From assembly GCF_004571025.1 (NCBI RefSeq), contig NZ_SPQT01000012.1, positions 153,178 to 217,177 on the forward strand: a stretch of DNA of 64,000 nucleotides. Reading direction: 5' to 3'. Both the position numbers and the translations under genes were made by a program. This DNA comes from Bradyrhizobium niftali. Lineage in GTDB: Bacteria; Pseudomonadota; Alphaproteobacteria; Rhizobiales; Xanthobacteraceae. Numbering within the stretch: position 1 is the stretch's first letter; each line of letters begins with the position of its first letter. Below are positions 60,820-64,000 of the stretch, one piece after another. Below the pieces are notes generated by a model that saw only the letters and a list, made by a program, of their open reading frames with translations, had not been told where the DNA came from and ran no database searches.

Positions 60820-61043
60820 CTCTGGCTTTCTGGAAAAGAACGAGGGGAGACGCGGATATTCTCTTCGACACAAACGCTGCTATAAGGGATTTATTCCGCC
60901 GCCGCATGCAGCCAATCTGTCGCGGGAACTACGGGGAACGCTGCCTCAAATGTGATTTCAAAGCCCGTGATCCCGCTTGACAGTTCTATGTCACGGGAGG
61001 AGCATGATCGTGGTCGCGAATACGCGACGCGCAACGTCCACAT

Positions 61044-61095
61044 CATGAGCAAGGGGAGGTCTATGACACCACCTCCGCAGATCCAGCCGCGTTAA
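61044..61095 (+). CDS. possible small peptide with sequestered ribosome binding site (16 or 10 aa)
   Basis: An ATG at 61044 opens MSKGRSMTPPPQIQPR and stop; a second in-frame ATG at 61062 directly follows the strong site AGGGGAGG. GGAGGT (61055-61060) can pair with ACCTCC (61071-61076) across the second ATG, hiding both the ribosome binding site and start. An upstream 14-codon frame (MIVVANTRRATSTS) behind GGGAGG ends overlapping the first ATG. None has a known family; it could be chance. Confidence 0.25.
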
Positions 61096-61274
61096 GTGCG
61101 ATGGAGCTCGTTCGGACTATCGCATAGCGGCAGAAACCGCGAACGGCACGCCGGGTCAAGGTTTAGCGGGCTCCATCAGTGAGGCAAGGCCCCTACCTGC
61201 CCGGCGCTGTGCTTTGCACGCTCTCGCATTCATTCTGTCGAGGCCGCGCGGAGCGAACAGCATCACACTTGATT

Positions 61275-61294
61275 TCTCCTCCTCCTCCTCCTCG
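61275..61294. repeat. short CTC/TCC microsatellite
   Basis: About six uninterrupted CTC units in non-coding DNA. Possible slippage site; nothing else is indicated. Confidence 0.7.
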
Positions 61295-61558
61295 CCGTCG
61301 TTCCGGAGCCGTTCCGGAATGACGGGAGAGGTTTTGGCGTGAGTGTTGTTGTATCGATGCACGCCCGCGAGCCGGCATTTCGTTGTGTCGGGAGCGGGTT
61401 CCTGTTTCTTGCATCGCGGCAAATGCCAAGAGAATGTCGCCTCCTTGGCCAACTTCCGACACAGCGCCGGGGCGAATAACAACCATCCGACATGACGCAC
61501 GTGCTTCGGCGGTGACGGCCCCGTCGCCGCGGGCGCATTCATTTTTCAAGGAATCCTC

Positions 61559-63898
61559 GTGTCGCATAAGCTTGCCTCGGCGCTCCTCGCAGCGCTCTTC
61601 CTCGCCATCTCGTCTCTCGCCGGCGCCCACGCCGAGCAGCGTGCGCCGGCGACCAATGCTGCGGCCACGCTGTCGCCGGACGAGGCCAGGCGCGCGCTGG
61701 AGACGCTGCAGGACGACCAGAAGCGCGCGCAGATGATCGACACGCTACGCGCGATCGCGAATGTATCAGGTCAGCAGCAGCCTGCGTCGTCCGCACCCGA
61801 ACAGAAATCGCCGATCCCGCTTTCGGCCGACGGCCTCGGTGCGCAGCTCCTGCTCACGGTATCGGAGCAGATCGGCGAGATCTCGGGTGAGATCGCCAGC
61901 GCGGCGCGGACGCTCACGCACTTCCCGGCCTTCTACTACTGGATCGTGCGAACCGCGAACGATCCCGCGGCCTACAATCTGCTGATCGAGATCGCCTGGA
62001 AGCTCGCGCTGGTGCTCGGCTGCGCCCTCTCCGCCGAATGGGTGATCTTTCGTCTGATCCGCCGTCCGGTCGCGTTCCTGGAAGGACGCGTGCCCCAGAC
62101 CGCGCATCTGCCGGCGCAGGCGACGCTCGTCGCCGATCCGCCGTCATCGGTGGCCGATGTCACCCCGGCGCCCGAACTGCACAAGCGTCGCCACAGTCTG
62201 ATGCGGATCTGGCAAGTCCTGCTGCGGCTGCCCTTCGTGCTGGGGCGCCTTGTGCTCGAATTGCTTCCCGTGTTCGTTTTCGTGGGCATCGCCACCGCGC
62301 TGCTCGGAACGGAGATCGGCGAGCCCACGACCGTCCGCCTCGTGATCCTCGCGGTCGGCAACGCCTATGCGTTCTCGCGCGGGCTCATCTGCGTGGTCCG
62401 CGCGCTGGTGGGGCCGTTCGGCCTGCTTCCGGTTCGGGCTGAAACGGCGGCCTATATCGAGATCTGGGCACGACGCATCGTCGCCGTCGGCGTCTCCGGC
62501 ATCGCTTTCGCCAATGTGGCGCTGCTGCTCGGTCTGCATCGCGCCGGCTACGCCGCGCTGCTGCGCATGGTGATGCTGGTGGTGCATCTCTTCATCGTCG
62601 TCATCATCCTGCAATGCCGCCGCCAGGTCGCCGAAGCCATTCGCGCGCCCGCCGAGCGGCCGGGGATTGCGGCGCGCCTGCGCAACCGCATCGCCGGTGG
62701 CTGGCATTATCTCGCGATCGCGCTCGATCTTGCGCTGTGGGCCGTGTGGGCGCTCAACATCCGCAACGGCTATGCGCTGCTGCTGCAATATTTCGTCGGA
62801 ACCATCGTGGTGGCGCTGATCACGCGCATTGCCATCATGCTGACGCTGGGCCTGATCGACCGCGGCTTCCGCATCAAGCCGGAGATCCTGCAGCGCTTTC
62901 CGGGGCTGGAAATCCGAGCCAACCGCTATCTGCCGCTGCTGCGCAAGATCGTATCTGGCGTGATCGCCTTCATCGGCTTCGTGGCCGTGCTCGAAGTCTG
63001 GGGCGTGGACGCCATCGTCTGGTTCTATGGCGGCCAGATCGGCAGCCGGCTGATCTCGGCGGTGGTGACGATCGGCATTGCCGTGTTTATCGCCGCGGCG
63101 ATCTGGGAAATCAGCAATGCGCTGCTGGATCGCCAGATCAATGCGCTGTCCAGGGACGGGCACTATGCGCGCGCCGCGCGCCTGCGCACCTTCCAGCCGA
63201 TGCTGCGCACCGCGCTGCTCTGCGTGATCGCCGCCGTCGTCGGCCTCACGGCGCTCAGTGAGATCGGCGTCAATGTCGCCCCGCTGCTCGCAGGTGCCGG
63301 CATCGTCGGCATCGCCATCGGTTTCGGTTCGCAAAAACTGGTGCAGGATCTCATCACCGGCCTGTTCCTGCTGCTGGAGAACACGGTGCAGGTGGGCGAC
63401 AATGTCAGCGTGTCGGGGCTCTCAGGCGTCGTCGAGAACGTCTCGATCCGCACCATCCGCCTGCGCGCGGGCGACGGCGCCGTGCACATCGTGCCGTTCA
63501 GCGCGGTCACGACCATCACCAATGCCAGTCGCGGTGCCGGCAACGCCTCCGTCAGCGTCAACGTGGCCTACAAGGAGGACACCGACCGCGCCGGTCAGAT
63601 CCTCAAGGACATCGTCGACGAGATGCGCCGCGAGGGTGACTTCCGCGCGCTGATCCGCGGCGACCTCGAACTCTGGGGCGTCGACAAGGTCGATGGCGCG
63701 ATGGTGTCGATCGTCGGCCAGATCCGCTGCACCGAGGCCGGCCGCTGGCCTGTCCAGCGCGAGTTCAACCGCCGCATGAAGCAGCGCTTCCAGCAGAACG
63801 GCATCGAGGTCGCGTCCGCGACCCAGACCATCCTGATGCAGATCGCGCCGCCGGCAGACAACGCGGCCACCCTGACCCCGCGGCGGGCGGCCGGATAG
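61559..63898 (+). CDS. large MscS family mechanosensitive channel (779 aa)
   Basis: GTG start preceded by AAGGAA. A signal peptide (about residues 1-24) and a periplasmic helical region to about 110 lead into roughly 10-11 membrane helices (to about 605). The pore helix and MscS beta domain follow, with LLAGAGIVGIAIGFGSQKLVQDLITGLFLLLENTVQVGD as the TM3-like pore and hinge region (about 580-620) and SVSGLSGVVENVSIRTIRLR just after. It is a MscM/YbiO-type enlarged member, opening on membrane tension to release solutes after osmotic downshock. Monocistronic as far as visible. Confidence 0.93.
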   Translation: MSHKLASALLAALFLAISSLAGAHAEQRAPATNAAATLSPDEARRALETLQDDQKRAQMIDTLRAIANVSGQQQPASSAPEQKSPIPLSADGLGAQLLLTVSEQIGEISGEIASAARTLTHFPAFYYWIVRTANDPAAYNLLIEIAWKLALVLGCALSAEWVIFRLIRRPVAFLEGRVPQTAHLPAQATLVADPPSSVADVTPAPELHKRRHSLMRIWQVLLRLPFVLGRLVLELLPVFVFVGIATALLGTEIGEPTTVRLVILAVGNAYAFSRGLICVVRALVGPFGLLPVRAETAAYIEIWARRIVAVGVSGIAFANVALLLGLHRAGYAALLRMVMLVVHLFIVVIILQCRRQVAEAIRAPAERPGIAARLRNRIAGGWHYLAIALDLALWAVWALNIRNGYALLLQYFVGTIVVALITRIAIMLTLGLIDRGFRIKPEILQRFPGLEIRANRYLPLLRKIVSGVIAFIGFVAVLEVWGVDAIVWFYGGQIGSRLISAVVTIGIAVFIAAAIWEISNALLDRQINALSRDGHYARAARLRTFQPMLRTALLCVIAAVVGLTALSEIGVNVAPLLAGAGIVGIAIGFGSQKLVQDLITGLFLLLENTVQVGDNVSVSGLSGVVENVSIRTIRLRAGDGAVHIVPFSAVTTITNASRGAGNASVSVNVAYKEDTDRAGQILKDIVDEMRREGDFRALIRGDLELWGVDKVDGAMVSIVGQIRCTEAGRWPVQREFNRRMKQRFQQNGIEVASATQTILMQIAPPADNAATLTPRRAAG

Positions 63899-64000
63899 AG
63901 GCTCGACGAACTTCTCCCTTGCCTCCGCTCACGCGGCAGCGTTCACTCCGGCTTCAGCCCGCTGACAACATGCGGGCGGCAAAAAGGGTGGGGAGAACGA
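63899..64000. other. end of window, non-coding
   Basis: The last 102 bases after the MscS stop show no gene start, hairpin or repeat that I can support. Confidence 0.4.

Larger units (their letters stand above)
60820..61558. other. 739-base intergenic region upstream of the MscS gene
   Basis: Contents: an inverted repeat CCCGTGA (60963-60969) and TCACGGG (60991-60997); TTGACA at 60977-60982 without a matching -10; two overlapping small frames at 61003-61096; a (CTC)n run at 61275-61294; and inverted TTCCGGAG/GTTCCGGAAT-type sequence at about 61300-61323. Longer open frames across it lack coding character. No larger gene is supported. Confidence 0.5.

Overview
The window is a high-GC chromosomal segment of an alphaproteobacterium, most probably Bradyrhizobium or a close relative in the Nitrobacteraceae. 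I infer this from gene content and order, an encoded ssrA tag ANDNFAPVAQAA in a two-piece (circularly permuted) tmRNA, many DUF families typical of Rhizobiales, and dispersed intergenic repeats of the Bradyrhizobium style. It reads as ordinary core and transport chromosome. I see no prophage, plasmid, CRISPR array, insertion sequence, rRNA or tRNA.

Layout. 0-6 kb: the 3' end of a cytochrome P450, a large AsmA protein, a DUF2336 protein ending in a 13-bp tandem repeat, and a small conserved protein. 6.3-7.8 kb: a divergent SDR/TetR pair with two operator-like palindromes. 7.9-11 kb: a universal stress protein and a small hypothetical gene, both behind FixK/FNR-type boxes, plus a YkgB-like membrane protein, a GNAT and an outer-membrane beta-barrel. 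11.2-13.5 kb: feoA-feoB behind an Irr-box-like palindrome. 13.5-16.8 kb: an RHH protein, DUF4169, fumC, sspB and ssrA on one strand. 16.9-21.5 kb: a split chromate transporter and a tripartite tricarboxylate transporter (tctB-tctA-tctC). 21.6-27.6 kb: thyA-GNAT-folA, then hflK-hflC-DUF2065-DegP. 27.7-29.6 kb: divergent serB and miaA.

29.7-36.8 kb is a branched-chain amino-acid region. A complete transcription attenuator (promoter, Ile/Leu/Val leader peptide, hairpins, terminator) precedes ilvB, then a threonine dehydratase, ilvH, a methyltransferase, two exporters, and ilvC behind a possible three-way-junction RNA. 37-41.6 kb: a diguanylate cyclase with a decayed EAL domain and a second DUF2336 protein. 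42-46.2 kb: an SDR, a ferric-reductase-like membrane protein divergent from a TetR regulator, and a membrane sulfatase. 46.3-52.8 kb: two ABC uptake systems (an osmoprotectant-type permease/binding-protein fusion and a nitrate/sulfonate/taurine type), a cupin and a Nudix protein. 52.9-59.6 kb: a complete Liv-type ABC importer running directly into PPK2 and a patatin-like protein. 59.9-64 kb: a metallo-beta-lactamase-fold protein and a large MscS channel.

The points I find most worth checking are the ilv attenuator, the structured ilvC leader, the ssrA/sspB neighbourhood, a 23-bp identical element found downstream of two unrelated genes, and the decayed EAL domain beside a DUF2336 paralogue.
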